The notes under the pieces are model-generated. The model was not told the DNA's origin and ran no database searches. It worked only from the letters and a program-made list of their open reading frames with translations. DNA of 64,000 nucleotides from Luidia sarsii (lineage: Eukaryota > Echinodermata > Asteroidea > Paxillosida > Luidiidae), in assembly GCA_949987565.1 (NCBI GenBank), contig OX465107.1, positions 2,068,684 through 2,132,683 of the forward strand, written 5' to 3'. Shown one piece after another: positions 42,418 to 52,500 of the stretch; positions within the stretch are counted from its first letter, which is position 1, and every line of letters starts with the position of its first letter. The translations under genes were made by a program, and so were the position numbers.

Positions 42418-44135
42418 GAGAAGAGAGGAGAGGAGAGGAGAGGAGAGGAGAGGAGAGGAGAGGAGAGGAGAGGAGAGGTGAGGAGAGGAGAGGAGAGGAG
42501 AGGAGAGGAGAGGAGAGGAGAGGAGAGGAGAGGAGAGGAGAGGAGAGGAGAGGAGAGGAGAGGAGAGGAGAGGAGAGGAGAGGAGAGGAGAGGTGAGGAG
42601 AGGAGAGGAGAGGAGAGGAGAGGAGAGGAGAGGAGAGGAGAGGAGAGGAGAGGAGAGGGGAGGAGAGGGGAGGAGAGGAGAGGAGAGGTGAGGAGAGGAG
42701 AGGAGAGGTATGAGGAGAGGAGAGGAGAGGAGAGGAGAGGAGAGGAGAGGAGAGGAGAGGAGAGGAGAGGAGAGGAGAGGAGAGGAGAGGAGAGGAGAGG
42801 AGAGGAGAGGAGAGGAGAGGAGAGGAGAGGAGAGGAGAGGAGAGGAGAGGAGAGGAGAGGGGAGGAGAGGAGAGGTGAGGAGAGGAGAGGAGAGGAGAGG
42901 AGAGGAGAGGTATGAGGAGAGGAGAGGAGAGGAGAGGAGAGGAGAGGAGAGGAGAGGGGAGGAGAGGGGAGGAGAGGAGAGGTATGAGGAGAGGAGAGGA
43001 GAGGGGAGGAGAGGTGAGGAGAGGAGAGGAGAGGTATGAGGAGAGGAGAGGAGAGGAGAGGAGAGGAGAGGAGAGGAGAGGAGAGGAGAGGAGAGGAGAG
43101 GAGAGGTGAGGAGAGGAGAGGAGAGGTATGAGGAGAGGAGAGGAGAGGAGAGGAGAGGAGAGGAGAGGAGAGGAGAGGAGAGGAGAGGAGAGGAGAGGAG
43201 AGGAGAGGAGAGGAGAGGAGAGGAGAGGAGAGGAGAGGAGAGGAGAGGAGAGGAGAGGAGAGGAGAGGAGAGGAGAGGAGAGGAGAGGAGAGGAGAGGAG
43301 AGGAGAGGGGAGGAGAGGAGAGGTGAGGAGAGGAGAGGAGAGGAGAGGAGAGGAGAGGTATGAGGAGAGGAGAGGAGAGGAGAGGAGAGGAGAGGAGAGG
43401 AGAGGAGAGGAGAGGAGAGGAGAGGAGAGGAGAGGGGAGGAGAGGGGAGGAGAGGAGAGGAGAGGTATGAGGAGAGGAGAGGAGAGGGGAGGAGAGGTGA
43501 GGAGAGGAGAGGAGAGGTATGAGGAGAGGAGAGGAGAGGAGAGGAGAGGAGAGGAGAGGAGAGGAGAGGAGAGGAGAGGAGAGGAGAGGAGAGGAGAGGA
43601 GAGGAGAGGAGAGGAGAGGAGAGGAGAGGAGAGGAGAGGAGAGGAGAGGAGAGGAGAGGAGAGGAGAGGAGAGGAGAGGGGAGGAGAGGAGAGGTGAGGA
43701 GAGGAGAGGAGAGGAGAGGAGAGGAGAGGAGAGGTATGAGGAGAGGAGAGGAGAGGAGAGGAGAGGAGAGGAGAGGGGAGGGGAGGAGAGGGGAGGAGAG
43801 GAGAGGAGAGGTATGAGGAGAGGAGAGGAGAGGGGAGGAGAGGTGAGGAGAGGAGAGGAGAGGTATGAGGAGAGGAGAGGAGAGGAGAGGAGAGGAGAGG
43901 AGAGGAGAGGAGAGGAGAGGAGAGGAGAGGTGAGGAGAGGAGAGGAGAGGTATGAGGAGAGGAGAGGAGAGGAGAGGAGAGGAGAGGAGAGGAGAGGAGA
44001 GGAGAGGAGAGGAGAGGAGAGGAGAGGAGAGGAGAGGAGAGGAGAGGAGAGGAGAGGAGAGGAGAGGAGAGGAGAGGAGAGGAGAGGAGAGGAGAGGAGA
44101 GGAGAGGAGAGGAGAGGAGAGGAGAGGAGAGGAGA
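42418..44135. repeat. 1.7-kb AGGAG satellite with higher-order structure
   Basis: Pentamer AGGAG repeated about 340 times with four variant units: GGTATGAGG (12 occurrences), GGTGAGG, GGGGAGG and plain. The TATG variants fall at 42709, 42911, 42983, 43035, 43127, 43359, 43466, 43518, 43735, 43812, 43864 and 43951. Intervals are 202, 72, 52, 92; 232, 107, 52; 217, 77, 52, 87, a module of about 420 bp repeated three times. Frames of up to 740 aa (Ser-Ser-Pro-Leu-Leu on minus, Arg-Arg-Gly-Glu-Glu on plus) are artefacts of a 5-bp repeat with no stop in most phases. Confidence 0.98.
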
Positions 44136-44759
44136 AACATCTAGCCAACACCCAACTCTGACAAACATGGATTTCAGGTTGCCATGGTTACAATCCAGGG
44201 GCCCAGAGTGCTGGCAACCCAATCCAGTGCTTTGGTGGGGACATTGATGCAAAACAGGTCGTTGGGGTTTTGGGGGGGGGGGGTCCAGAGGGAGACTGAT
44301 TATGGAGGACAGTCTATTTGTGCACAAAGATGTAATATGAAAAGTCTATTGACCTAAGCAAGGCAAACAGAGATTGGATTCTACAACACAGTCTGCTGCA
44401 TTGGCAGCCCCTGCAGTTATTGACCGACTTAAGAAACGGCATTTGGAATTTATTTTGGAATATCCCAAGCCAACAGTCAGCACTCTGACCAATTCATACC
44501 AGCATCGTCAGACCATGCAAATTCCTGATTATACAAACCTAATTAATGGCCTGGAAATTGGAAAAACAAACACAGATATGGCGACTCCCTGTCAACCAAA
44601 GGATGGTCCACAAATAAGGTTCCGATGTGAAAAACTTTGGTACGTCTCATAAAAACCGGGATTTGATGAGGCTCTCTCTCTCAAGCGGTGATGCAAACGT
44701 GTTGGAAACCCCTTGCTGACTTGAGCAACCAAAAAAATTGTCCCACAAATTTCGGCCTC
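44136..44759. other. Gene-free stretch
   Basis: G-run at 44271-44282. A 92-codon frame at 44374-44652 (starting MDSTTQSAALAAPAVIDRL) has a mixed, protein-like composition, but I recognise no family and see no splice or start context, so it is not called a gene. Confidence 0.4.
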
Positions 44760-44795
44760 TGCCTTTGAGAAAGGTCCCGCTAGGGTGATAAGTGA
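44760..44795 (+). repeat. Family A core, partial
   Basis: CTGCCTTTGAGAAAGGTCCC then GCTAGGGTGATAAG. The GAAACGTC end is lost. Confidence 0.7.
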
Positions 44796-45677
44796 TCACA
44801 CCATTCCTGCTCAGGATGGGATTCAAAGGATGGAAAATGCACTGTGAGGGTCAATGCGTCATCCAAGCATCTGACGACAATGTCAAATAGCATCATATCA
44901 TTGATTTTTCCGTCAACTGTACACTTTAAACTCTCGTTCCTTTCCTCGTTCCTTTCCGCTCCCTTCCGTAGCCCAGTTGCTCACACATCTCCCCCTTCTC
45001 CTTTAATATTCATATTTTTGTTTCTTAATCGCTTGGAATCGCGCCGCGAGCCACACCGCCGTGCCTGCTCATAAAGCGCATCGCAAATATTGGCTGTGTG
45101 CCGGTCGCAGCTGAGCGACGTTGGCAGGAAAGCCCTAATGGCTTTTAGGTGTAAATTATCCAGCTTGGCTGGGGGCGCGTGTAGTGTAACTGATGAATTT
45201 TACTTTGGAAGGCCGAGAGATTAACCAGAACAGCAGTGGGATGACCGTATTGACAGTGCAGCGGAAGACCGACAGCCAAAAAAAAAAACAGACTGTTTTT
45301 TTTTCTTAACCAAAAATAGACAAATCTTTGCCGTTTGCGGATTGGCAAAATCAACTTGCTCACAGATGGACAAGGGACAGGCATTAGTTACATGTACAAT
45401 GCTAGCACTTGGGGGGTCACGATGCAGAGACTTGTATGAATGCAAACAGTGTTTCTCCCTGTTTACCTGTACTTGTGCATATCAGCAGCACAGACAACAG
45501 TGTGTGGCAATGGCATGGAATGTACAGTAAAAAGACTGTGATAATGCATTTGTTGATTTTTTTTAAAGGGGGCTTGATCTTTTAGGCAATTTGCCTGACC
45601 ATGAAGCTCTGGGCAGGTCAAGTTTGGGGTCTATTTTTTTAGGGTAGACCCTCTCCTAGTAAAAACAAGATGGCCTC
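44796..45677. other. Gene-free stretch; possible conserved element at 44960-45190
   Basis: The sub-region 44960-45190 is non-repetitive, CpG-containing (CGCGCCGCGAGCC, GGCGCGTG) and has TTAGGTGTAAATTATCCAGC and AGCTGAGCGACGTTGGC, a texture typical of conserved non-coding DNA. No family copy and no frame of note. Confidence 0.35.
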
Positions 45678-45930
45678 AAGGGCAAACCCTCACTGAAGTA
45701 CAATGTACATTCTATCCATGATGCAACGCGGTGCCCGCCACTATATAGATTTGAATCCACCACACGTCCTCGATTAGCTCGGTGGTCGGTGGACGTTTAC
45801 ACTAGAAAGCAGGAGTCACAGGTTCAAATCCCACTAGAGCCGCCTGTATTTTTCAGCAGGCAATTGGGCAAAGCACTGTGCATACAGTATTTAACTGCAT
45901 GTTGAGCCTTGTTGAAGATGGTCTCTTCCT
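45678..45930 (+). repeat. Family S: tRNA-headed SINE preceded by its own tail
   Basis: 45679-45725 (AGGGCAAACCCTCACTGAAG, TCTATCCATGATGCAACG) matches the 3' tail of the S copies at 56.3 and 56.6 kb. It is followed by a head with an A box GATTAGCTCGGTGGTC (45772-45787), a tRNA-Leu-like CACTAGAAAGCAGG anticodon arm, B box GGTTCAAATCC (45821-45831), then body GCAAAGCACTGTGCATAC. Confidence 0.75.
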
Positions 45931-46254
45931 CGATCAGATCTTGGTGAGGTTGCGGGCCACCATCCCCCCCCAAAAAAAAAAAAAGGAAAAAAAAGAAAAA
46001 TGGTCAGATGATGAGACGGCAGGATTTTAGAACCCAGGACAGAGGGCGAGGAATTTCACACGTGAATTATACTTCAATTCAGACTCTGAACATCAAAATG
46101 CTTCTATGGTATTATTGTGTTTTACAAGTAACACCAAAGATGTTGCAAACTGTTAACTTGAGTTTGATCAACACAAGGTCAAATCTCAACCATTTTATGA
46201 GGTACCCCGGTAGGTGATGTTTTCACCCTAGTAAGACTATTTCTGACAGTTAAA
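45931..46254. other. Unclassified
   Basis: C8-A13 at 45964-45984. Nothing else recognised. Confidence 0.4.
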
Positions 46255-46296
46255 AGAGAAAGGTCCTGCCGGGATCCAACCATCGGGCCCTCCAAA
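46255..46296 (+). repeat. Family A core
   Basis: GAGAAAGGTCCTGCCGGGATC then CAACCATCGGGCCCTCCAAA. Confidence 0.8.
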
Positions 46297-48423
46297 TAGT
46301 CAGAGAGCTGTTGAGCCGGGTGCACATCCAAAAAGAAAGTCACCCTTAATTGGAGTCAGAGTTGAGTCATAGAAAAGCACTCGAATACGTATGGAAGTCG
46401 GCCAACATCTCATTATTCATCAAGCCAGCATACCTGACACAATGAGGCGAGGCTGGTCCATTTTCTTTTTCTTTCTTTTTCAAAACGGGTTGCCACGGAA
46501 ACCACCACTTTCGGATCACGAGAGGGCCCCCCTCCCCCTCACCCTACTCCTCCAAACGTGTTAGTCAGTATTACTCAGTCGGGCAGGTTCGGTGTCCGAT
46601 TTCCTTGGACCTGCGCTGCGCGTGGCTCTTAGGAATACGCCAAACGATTTCTTCGCTATCGACCCGAGACGCCGGGGAAAGGAGGGGTGGTGGGGGGGCC
46701 TTGCCTGCACCGCCACCCTACCGTCAAAGTGTTGACCAAGAAACAAAAGACCGCCATTCCTGCAGTCGTGAATAAAACATGTCATGACGCCAAACCCCCT
46801 TTAAAATGCTGGTGTTCAAGCGCTTGTGGTGGCTGACTTGGCTAGCGGACACTTCTGTCTCTCACGACGACATATCAACGACCCAAAAAAAAGAAAAAAG
46901 AAAGAAAACAGAGCTGCTCAACCTCTCATCTGTTTGGTGAATCACCCGTCTTGTTAATAATTCCCCTGTGGACTTGTCGCACACAAAAAAAACCACCACA
47001 CCACGTACTCAGGTACTCCCGACCATAGGCGTGTAATGAATATTTGATGCCGACAGAAAATGAGTGGGTGTAATGGATACAAGAATTCGTCAAATCTAGA
47101 GAATTTCTTGGGAGGACAGAGATATCTTTTCAAATCTGAAAATTGCAGAGTGTTTTTTTTTTCACCCTTATGTGAGGCACCTTGGAAAAGTCATACATAG
47201 AAAACCTTTGATATCTGATTGTAAGTAAAAACATACACTGAAAACCTCTGATGTATGAGTGTAAACAAAATATATGCCAAAAACCTACAGGTGAAATCTA
47301 GAGTGTAAACAAAAATGAAAGAAAAATGAAACAATTAACTACATCCATGTGCACTAGCTTCTGATTGTCAATAGTGTCTAATGCAAAAGAGTTCTACACT
47401 ATTCCAAGCAAATGATGCTACATTCACGCGCAACAGATTCCAAAATCCAGACTCTAAGAGAAATGCAAAGAGTGTATTACCTGTTTGTATTTCGCTGTGG
47501 AAAACAAGGGGGGAGCAGGCTTTCAGGATTTCTTCGGGACTAGGGCAAAAACAAGCCCGCAAAAAAAATCAAAGGCTTGGTTATCAATCCGAAGAAGAGG
47601 TGAACGGCATCGATGTTGACACAGGCTCTTCCAAGATGGATTCTTGATGGGACCGAAAAATTACCTCCACAACCCAGACGGGCCAATCTGTTGACAGAAA
47701 TCCATCTGGGCCCCTATTGAGACGTGTGTAACAAGCTTTGTAGCCTCTTAAAGGGCCGGGAAGGAAGGAGGGGTGGGTGGGGGAGCAGCGAGGTCTAAGA
47801 TCTAGCAGTTTGTGAGGGTTTTAATGAAGGGTGTGACGGAAACGCCGATGAGGGGTGTGTCTCTCGAAAGAGAGAGACCCAGTGGCGAGTAACTCCTCGT
47901 GCAGCGTCCCGTTACCGAAATCGGTCAAGGTCACACACCCCCAGGGCAAAATATGCGCTAATTGCCCACACCGCATATGCCACCGGACAGGAATCCGGTA
48001 TCTAGTAACTGCGACCCCCTCCCCTCTCCACTCCGCACTTAACCTAAGACCGGTAACCAGCGCCTGCATTAACCCCCCAAGGGCACCAACTCATTCCTTG
48101 ATAATTTCAGGATGGCTCCCCAAACTAAGAAACACAAAGTCCAATGACTAAATCCTACATTCTTCATTATTATCTTATCTGACGACGAACCTGACCCCTT
48201 TCCCCTCCAGGCACGGAGTCAGCACCTGTAATGAGGGTTATTCGTATTACCCAATTTCGCCCCAAGGGTGGGCCAATTTATCTCTTTTCGCCGACGCATA
48301 CACTCCCAGACCGAAATACATCCATGACATGAAACCCTAACTGCATTCAAAATGTTCACCCTGAAAAAAATGCCGAGTTAAAACCAGATCTCAGATGTAG
48401 ACACTATTTTTCTTCTCCTTCCA
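46297..48423. other. Gene-free stretch
   Basis: A moderately CpG-rich part at 46560-46760. A hairpin GTCTCTC/GAGAGAC around 47858-47877. No gene or family copy recognised in about 2.1 kb. Confidence 0.5.
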
Positions 48424-48455
48424 TTTTTTTTTTTTTTTTTTTTTGGGGGGGGGGG
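48424..48455. repeat. T21-G11 junction
   Basis: A run of 21 T directly followed by 11 G, the longest of the T/G (or C/A) junctions. Confidence 0.95.
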
Positions 48456-48716
48456 TTGAGGTTATAAATGCGTTGATATTCCATGATTTGAAACCACAGG
48501 CGACAGAGTGGCCAGGTTGGAATATTCAGAGGGGCATATTTCTCTGTGAGTGCCCCAAGGCCAAGGCATCGCTGCCTCCATTAGAGGGACGTCGCCCGAG
48601 GAAAGAGTGGCAAACAGTGTTCAAAGCCGGCCACTCATCGTCCCACACTGGAGCACCCTCTGTCGCACACGCACAGCACCATGCCGTCCCACAGTCCATG
48701 CTAAATGTCCATGCAG

Positions 48717-48869
48717 CGATCGATTCCACCAAACTCATCGCAACTTCCGATCGAATGCAAGACGGTGAGCGTTGCACTGCAACCACGCGGCCTATCACAA
48801 CTTACGATGGATTATCAGTTGTAAGTTGAGTTACTGTGTATCGTAAGGCTTTGTGTAATCCAATCCAGG
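48717..48869 (-). mobile_element. Family C, copy 4
   Basis: CGATTCCACCAAACTCATCG, GCGGCCTATCACAACTTACG, GTAAGTTGAGTTACTG and CGTAAGGCTTTGTGTAATCC follow the C order in reverse. Terminal inverted repeats are retained. Confidence 0.83.
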
Positions 48870-49110
48870 AGTGTGCCTAACCACTTTAGAGCAATTTTTT
48901 TCCCTCTAGAATTGGGAGAGAGGGCAGGGTTGTTATAAATACGATGCAAATGAGAAATACACACCTATAGATACATGGACTATTTAAAAAAAAAATCACC
49001 TGGCAAATCTTTAACACTTAAGGCATAAAATATGTTCAGTAGGAAAAGAAGTAAGAGAGGCAATTCTTGTGCATAGCAAAAAAAAGAATAATCATCCTCA
49101 AAGCTATCCC
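48870..49110. other. Unclassified
   Basis: Only A-runs. Nothing recognised. Confidence 0.35.
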
Positions 49111-49215
49111 AAAACATTTTGCAAAATGCTTACTGATTTGATGTCACAAATTGAAAATCTCAAAAAATTTAGCAGGCTCTGACGGTTTGATCTTGGAAGA
49201 ACATTTCTCAAAAGA
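49111..49215 (-). repeat. Family A with flank
   Basis: Flank TTGCAAAATGCTTACTGATT and GAAAATCTCAAAAAATTTAG, core GGCTCTGACGGTTTGATC, TTGGAAGAACATTTCTCAAAAG. Same flank-core order as 61-170. Confidence 0.7.
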
Positions 49216-49432
49216 TAGAAGAGCATTATTATCTTGTGAATTTTGTTCATACAGCATGTACATGTATGTAAATTTGTACACACATACAAATGCAGGGCCT
49301 GCACATTTGCAGGACAGAAACCCTTATTCAAAACCACCTTCTCTAACAGGTAGCCACATACTACCGTGTAATATGTACTGGTATGTAATAAAATAGGCAC
49401 AGCACAAACAAACATGTTTGTTTCAAAAATCA
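49216..49432. other. Unclassified
   Basis: Contains TGTACATGTATGTAAATTTG near 49257. Nothing else recognised. Confidence 0.35.
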
Positions 49433-49640
49433 GGGGGGCCTGATGTTTCAATCCCGCGCGGCCCTTCGTCCGAGAGACGACAAGGATAGATAGGACTGAG
49501 TGGAAAGGAGTCACAAGATGCAGATGACAGACTGGAGAACAGAGGAAAGCTGGTTGACAGAGCAGGGCGAGATCGAAGGGAAAGGCAAGCAGTAGGGTAA
49601 CAATGAATGAAAGATCGGCGGAGATTTTTCAAGATATGCA
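49433..49640 (-). repeat. Family A with body
   Basis: Core GGGGCCTGATGTTTCAATCC, CGCGCGGCCCTTCGTCC (hairpin changed but still pairing GCGCG/CGCGC-like), then a body whose complement reads TTCCCTTCGATCTCGCCCTG, TCTGTCAACCAGC and TTTCCTCTGTTC, the same words that are tandemly amplified at 51493-51880. Confidence 0.78.
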
Positions 49641-50155
49641 TTCTGGGCTCTCTGACACTGCAGCTGAGGCTGACAGTCCACTCGGGTAGTCTGCACAGTG
49701 TCTCTGCTTGCCATTCAAATACATCAAAGGAATGAAGAAAAATTAAAACTGATCACATCCGGGGGGGGGGGGGGAAGCTTCTCGATTTCAAATGAAGGCA
49801 GGTTTCCAATTAATCAGCGGTGAAAAAATAGAACCAGTAGTCACCCTGACCTCCTCTTGCATTCATGAAGTGGTAATTATCTTTCCCCTCCTTTGCTATA
49901 TTTCTCCCATTCCTTGTCATTTCCTTTTTCGATCTCCCCCTCTCTGGGAAAGAGACCCTGTTTTACGGAAACACGCAGGAGCCGGGGCACTTTTGATGAG
50001 CTTCGTCTCCACGGGGAGATATTGTTTCAGTCCACGAAGGAGATCCGCCCCAATCACGCTGGGAGCGAGGGCTCTCATCGTTATCACAGACAAATGATTT
50101 AGGAGTTTAGCATAAATGATAACATTGGTTTGCTGGGATGGAGGAGAGAAGGGAG
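49641..50155. other. Gene-free stretch
   Basis: G-run at about 49761-49773. No gene. Confidence 0.45.
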
Positions 50156-50159
50156 GAGG

Positions 50160-50608
50160 AGAGCAGGGAAGGGGAGGGGATGGGAGGGGAGGGCAGGGCA
50201 GGGCAGGGGAGGGCAGGGGAGGGGAGGGCAGGGGAGGGGAGGGCAGGGTTGGGGAGGGCAGGGCAGGGCAGGGCAGGGGAGGGCAGGACAGGGCAGGGGG
50301 CAGGACAGGGCAGGGGGCAGGACAGGGCAGGGAGGGCAGGGCAGGGCAGGGCAGGGGAGGGCAGGACAGGGCAGGGGGCAGGACAGGGCAGGGGGCAGGA
50401 CAGGGCAGGGGGCAGGACAGGGCAGGGGGCAGGACAGGGCAGGGAGGGCAGGAGAGGGCAGGAGAGGGCAGGGCAGGGCAGGGCAGGGCAGGGCAGGGCA
50501 GGGCAGGGCAGGGCAGGGCAGGGCAGGGCAGGGCAGGGCAGGGCAGGGCAGGGCAGGGCAGGGCAGGGCAGGGCAGAGCAGAGCAGGGCAGAGCAGGGCA
50601 AGGCAGGG
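50160..50608. repeat. GGGCA pentamer array with embedded 17-bp units
   Basis: The right part (about 50460-50575) is nearly pure GGGCA. The left part contains GGGGA variants and two blocks of a 17-bp unit: CAGGACAGGGCAGGGGG starts at 50284, 50301, 50318 and again at 50362, 50379, 50396, 50413, 50430. Long Cys/Pro/Ala/Leu frames are artefacts. Confidence 0.97.
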
Positions 50609-51492
50609 CATATTTTCTCAGAAAGATTGAGAAAAATACGGGGAGAAGGGTGACATAAAGAAGGTAATAATGATACGAGACAGCGTCAGAGGGAGAGAGC
50701 CGTAACAGATGATGAAAGAACGACCTCAAGCTGAACAGCAGAACACTATACAGGGGAAGTGGTTGAAACAGACCTCAGCTCACTGTGTCACTCTTGTGAG
50801 TAAAAGAAATGCTACACCCATACAAATGAATAAATGCAATGGCATGTAATGCAATCTGAAGCCTGTGATAAGGAAAAAAAGGTGTGGCATTGTGTGGTAT
50901 GTCACCCGAGCTCTGAAATGCTTCGGAGTGCATTTTTTCCATGTGCATGCGGCCTGTGCTTATTTTCTGGCAATGCGCCCAGACGTTCTCTCCGCAACGC
51001 TCCCCCGCGCACGAGTGGGCGTAGTTCAGTGACCGTTCGATTCAAGTTACTTGTCTAATTGAATTCGCGGCAAATCAATCCCTTCAGAGCTGGCCGAGGC
51101 TCATCTGCATAATGATCAATTAGCAGCGTTAATGAGGGTCTATCTGCACACTTCGGGAAGGCATGGCAAGACTGCACTGTGGGGGGGGGGTTAAGGGAAC
51201 TGACAGGTACAGGCATGGGGACATTGGTAAAGCGGTAATTACATTGTACAAAACAAACCACAAACAGCGTTAACTCCCCAGCGAGTACGGCGTCATTTTT
51301 CACACGGTCCTGTCGGATGAATATATAATGTTAATGTGTATTTGGATACAACTTGGCTGATTTGAATGAAACAGAATTCTAATGACTTGATGGGCTTATT
51401 TTAAACCTTATTTATTTGGCCGTACTAAATTTGTTTAAATTGCAGCCATTAGAAGGTAAACATTCTGCCTCAACTATTTTGTTTTACTTCAC
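50609..51492. other. Gene-free stretch with candidate enhancer
   Basis: G-run at 51181-51190. A homeodomain-type cluster lies at 51102-51136 (listed separately). No gene. Confidence 0.45.
51102..51136. promoter_or_regulatory. Homeodomain/POU-type site cluster (candidate)
   Basis: CATCTGCATAATGATCAATTAGC followed by GCGTTAATGAG (split here for length: CATCTGCATAATG, ATCAATTAGC, GTTAATGAG) puts one octamer-like and three TAAT/ATTA cores in 35 bp of otherwise unique sequence. Confidence 0.3.
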
Positions 51493-51880
51493 CTTGATCC
51501 CTTTCAATTGTCCTTCTTTATTAATGATTTATCCCTTCCTCACTTTTGCCTTTCCCTTTGGTCTCACCCTGGTCTGTCTACCAGCTTTCCTCCTTTGATC
51601 CCTATACTACTGCTTGCCCTTCCCTTTGATCCGACCCTGGTCTGTCTACAAGCTTTCCTCCTAAAGTTGATCCCTTCCCTACTGCAATTGCCTTTCCTTT
51701 TGATCCCACCCTGGTCTGTCTACCAGCTTTCCTCCTCAGATCCCTTCCCTACTGCTTTGCCTTTTCTTTTGATCTCACCCTGGTCTGTCCACCGGATTTC
51801 CTCCTTTGATCCCTTCCCCTCTGCTTGCCCTTCCCTTTGATCTCACCCTGGTCAATGTACCAGCAATCCTCCTTTATCAA
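51493..51880 (+). repeat. Five tandem ~68-bp copies of the family A body
   Basis: The anchor ACCCTGG occurs at 51566, 51634, 51708, 51777 and 51845 (spacings 68, 74, 69, 68). Each unit contains TTTGATCCCTTCCCTACTGC, TTTCCCTTTGATCTCACCC, TGGTCTGTCTACCAGC and TTTCCTCC. The same words occur once each in family A bodies at 5356-5545 and 49475-49640. Confidence 0.9.
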
Positions 51881-51980
51881 TTCTCTGTCATGATGTCATC
51901 TTACGACGCTCCCATTCTTCTCCGTTTTCGTCATTCTGCCTTTGAGAAAGGTCGTGCTAGGATCGCAATTCCAGGCCCTA
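51881..51980 (+). repeat. Family A core, end of the amplified copy
   Basis: CGTCATTCTGCCTTTGAGAA, AGGTCGTGCTAGGATCGCAA, TTCCAGGCCCTAATAA. It directly follows the tandem body, in the same order as single-body copies. Confidence 0.85.
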
Positions 51981-52411
51981 ATAATTGCAAACTCATTTTC
52001 TCTTTTCCACATTTGTGAATTGCATACTCTAAGGGTGTAATTTGAGGGACCATGGCCTGTTCCACGGGGCACTTCAAAGATCAGAGTGAACCCCAGCCCA
52101 TGGTAATGGATGAAACCAGTTTGTGAGGGTCTGCATTGTCCCCTGTTTACAACATAGGTGAATGTACTTTTAATCAGCCTCTTTATGCACCCCTTACTGT
52201 AACAGCAACATCCCATCAAGGGGATATGATATTGATTTCATCCTTGTCCAAAGGCCAATACGCAAGGCCCCACGTACTCAGCACTAACGAACAGATGGCG
52301 TACATGTACATGTATGTGCCTACGCACCAGACTAATATTCAGACATACTGCAATCCGCTTACCAACTAAAATTACCAAAATACGAATATGAAAAATGAGG
52401 ATGGATAGCCA
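51981..52411. other. Gene-free stretch
   Basis: GTACATGTACATGTATG near 52301. Nothing else recognised. Confidence 0.4.
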
Positions 52412-52500
52412 GATGTTTCAATCCTAGCAGGACGCTGGGACCTTTCTCAAAGGCACTCTGCCTTTGAGAAAGGTCCCACTAGGATCGAAACGTCGGGCCC
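52412..52500. repeat. Family A inverted pair (palindrome 2)
   Basis: Arm 1 reads GATGTTTCAATCCTAGCAGG, then an extra ACGCTGGG, ACCTTTCTCAAAGGC. A 5-nt loop ACTCT follows. Arm 2 reads GCCTTTGAGAAAGGTCCC, ACTAGGATCGAAACGTCGGG. It is an independent instance of the arrangement at 128-211 with different joint sequence. Confidence 0.88.

Noticed and set aside
42105..44327. 740-codon minus-strand open frame rich in Ser-Ser-Pro-Leu-Leu
   Set aside because: It is the translation of the AGGAG satellite. Similar long frames exist in other phases and on the other strand, as expected for a 5-bp repeat without stop codons.
44374..44652. 92-codon frame with protein-like composition
   Set aside because: No family recognised and no supporting signals. 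Left as a note in the gene-free entry.
49917..50729. 270-codon Cys-Pro-Ala-Leu frame
   Set aside because: Produced by the GGGCA array. The cysteine pattern follows the repeat unit, not a cysteine-rich protein family.
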